Source: JAXGVG01 sp040773965 (GTDB lineage Bacteria > Pseudomonadota > Alphaproteobacteria > UBA9219). Taken from it: DNA of 9,751 nt. Positions 9,638 through 9,751 of the stretch are shown one piece after another (the stretch's first letter is position 1; each line of letters begins with the position of its first letter). The DNA lies in assembly GCA_040773965.1 (NCBI GenBank), contig JAXGVG010000063.1:1-9751 (forward strand), given 5' to 3'. Below the pieces are notes generated by a model. That model saw nothing but the letters and a program-made list of their open reading frames with translations, had not been told where the DNA came from and did not search any database. Position numbers and translations under genes: made by a program.

Positions 9638-9655
9638 TTGAGCGGGTTAGGGACC

Positions 9656-9751
9656 TTAAAAAGCCATCACCTTGAGCGCGTACCGGTCGAAGTGCTCGAT
9701 GCCTTCGAGCTTCTTCAGCTTCCGGACAAGGAGCGTCGTGAGGGGCAGGAA
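9656..9751 (-). CDS. Unidentified gene, C-terminal 31 codons only
   Basis: A minus-strand frame enters from the right edge and gives 31 residues before TAA, ending HFDRYALKVMAF. Nearly every codon ends in G or C (for example CTC, AAG, ATC, GAG, CAC, TTC, GAC), matching the coding bias of this genome, so it is likely a true gene end. The segment is basic with a short KLKKLEG stretch. No family can be named from so little sequence. It lies upstream of uvrA in the same direction, about 180 bases away, separated by a hairpin and a candidate LexA box, so the two are probably not one operon. Confidence 0.55.
   Translation of the reverse strand, partial: FLPLTTLLVRKLKKLEGIEHFDRYALKVMAF

Overview
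The window reads as chromosomal DNA of an alphaproteobacterium with a moderately high G+C content. The AtpA and UvrA sequences are of the alphaproteobacterial type: UvrA has CPVS in its first zinc finger and GVSGGGKST in its second Walker A. Two candidate regulatory boxes also match alphaproteobacterial forms, a CtrA-type TTTA-N7-TTAAC and a LexA-type GAAC-N7-GTAC. I cannot place the organism at genus level.

Layout: (1) positions 2-133 hold the C-terminal end of an ISAs1-family transposase cut by the window edge. (2) atpH and atpA follow on the plus strand with no gap between them, and end at a strong bidirectional terminator (2375-2404). The usual next genes atpG, atpD and atpC are absent. 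(3) Two minus-strand genes follow: a 133-residue protein of unknown family, and a roughly 500-residue protein with eight CXXC (DnaJ-type cysteine-rich) motifs and three predicted C-terminal membrane helices. (4) A roughly 400-base intergenic region, AT-rich in its middle, precedes a plus-strand methyl-accepting chemotaxis protein with a Cache sensor domain. (5) This gene converges, with an 8-base gap, on minus-strand uvrA. (6) Upstream of uvrA are a candidate SOS box, a G+C-rich hairpin followed by T5, and the last 31 codons of an unidentified minus-strand gene.

The genes do not form one pathway. atpHA is a real two-gene unit of F1F0 ATP synthase; the rest are separate transcription units for chemosensing, DNA repair and unknown functions. 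The items most worth following are the split of atpHA from the rest of its operon next to a transposase, the regularly spaced eight-motif zinc-ribbon membrane protein, and the candidate CtrA and LexA boxes. I saw no CRISPR array, tRNA, rRNA or clear defence system.
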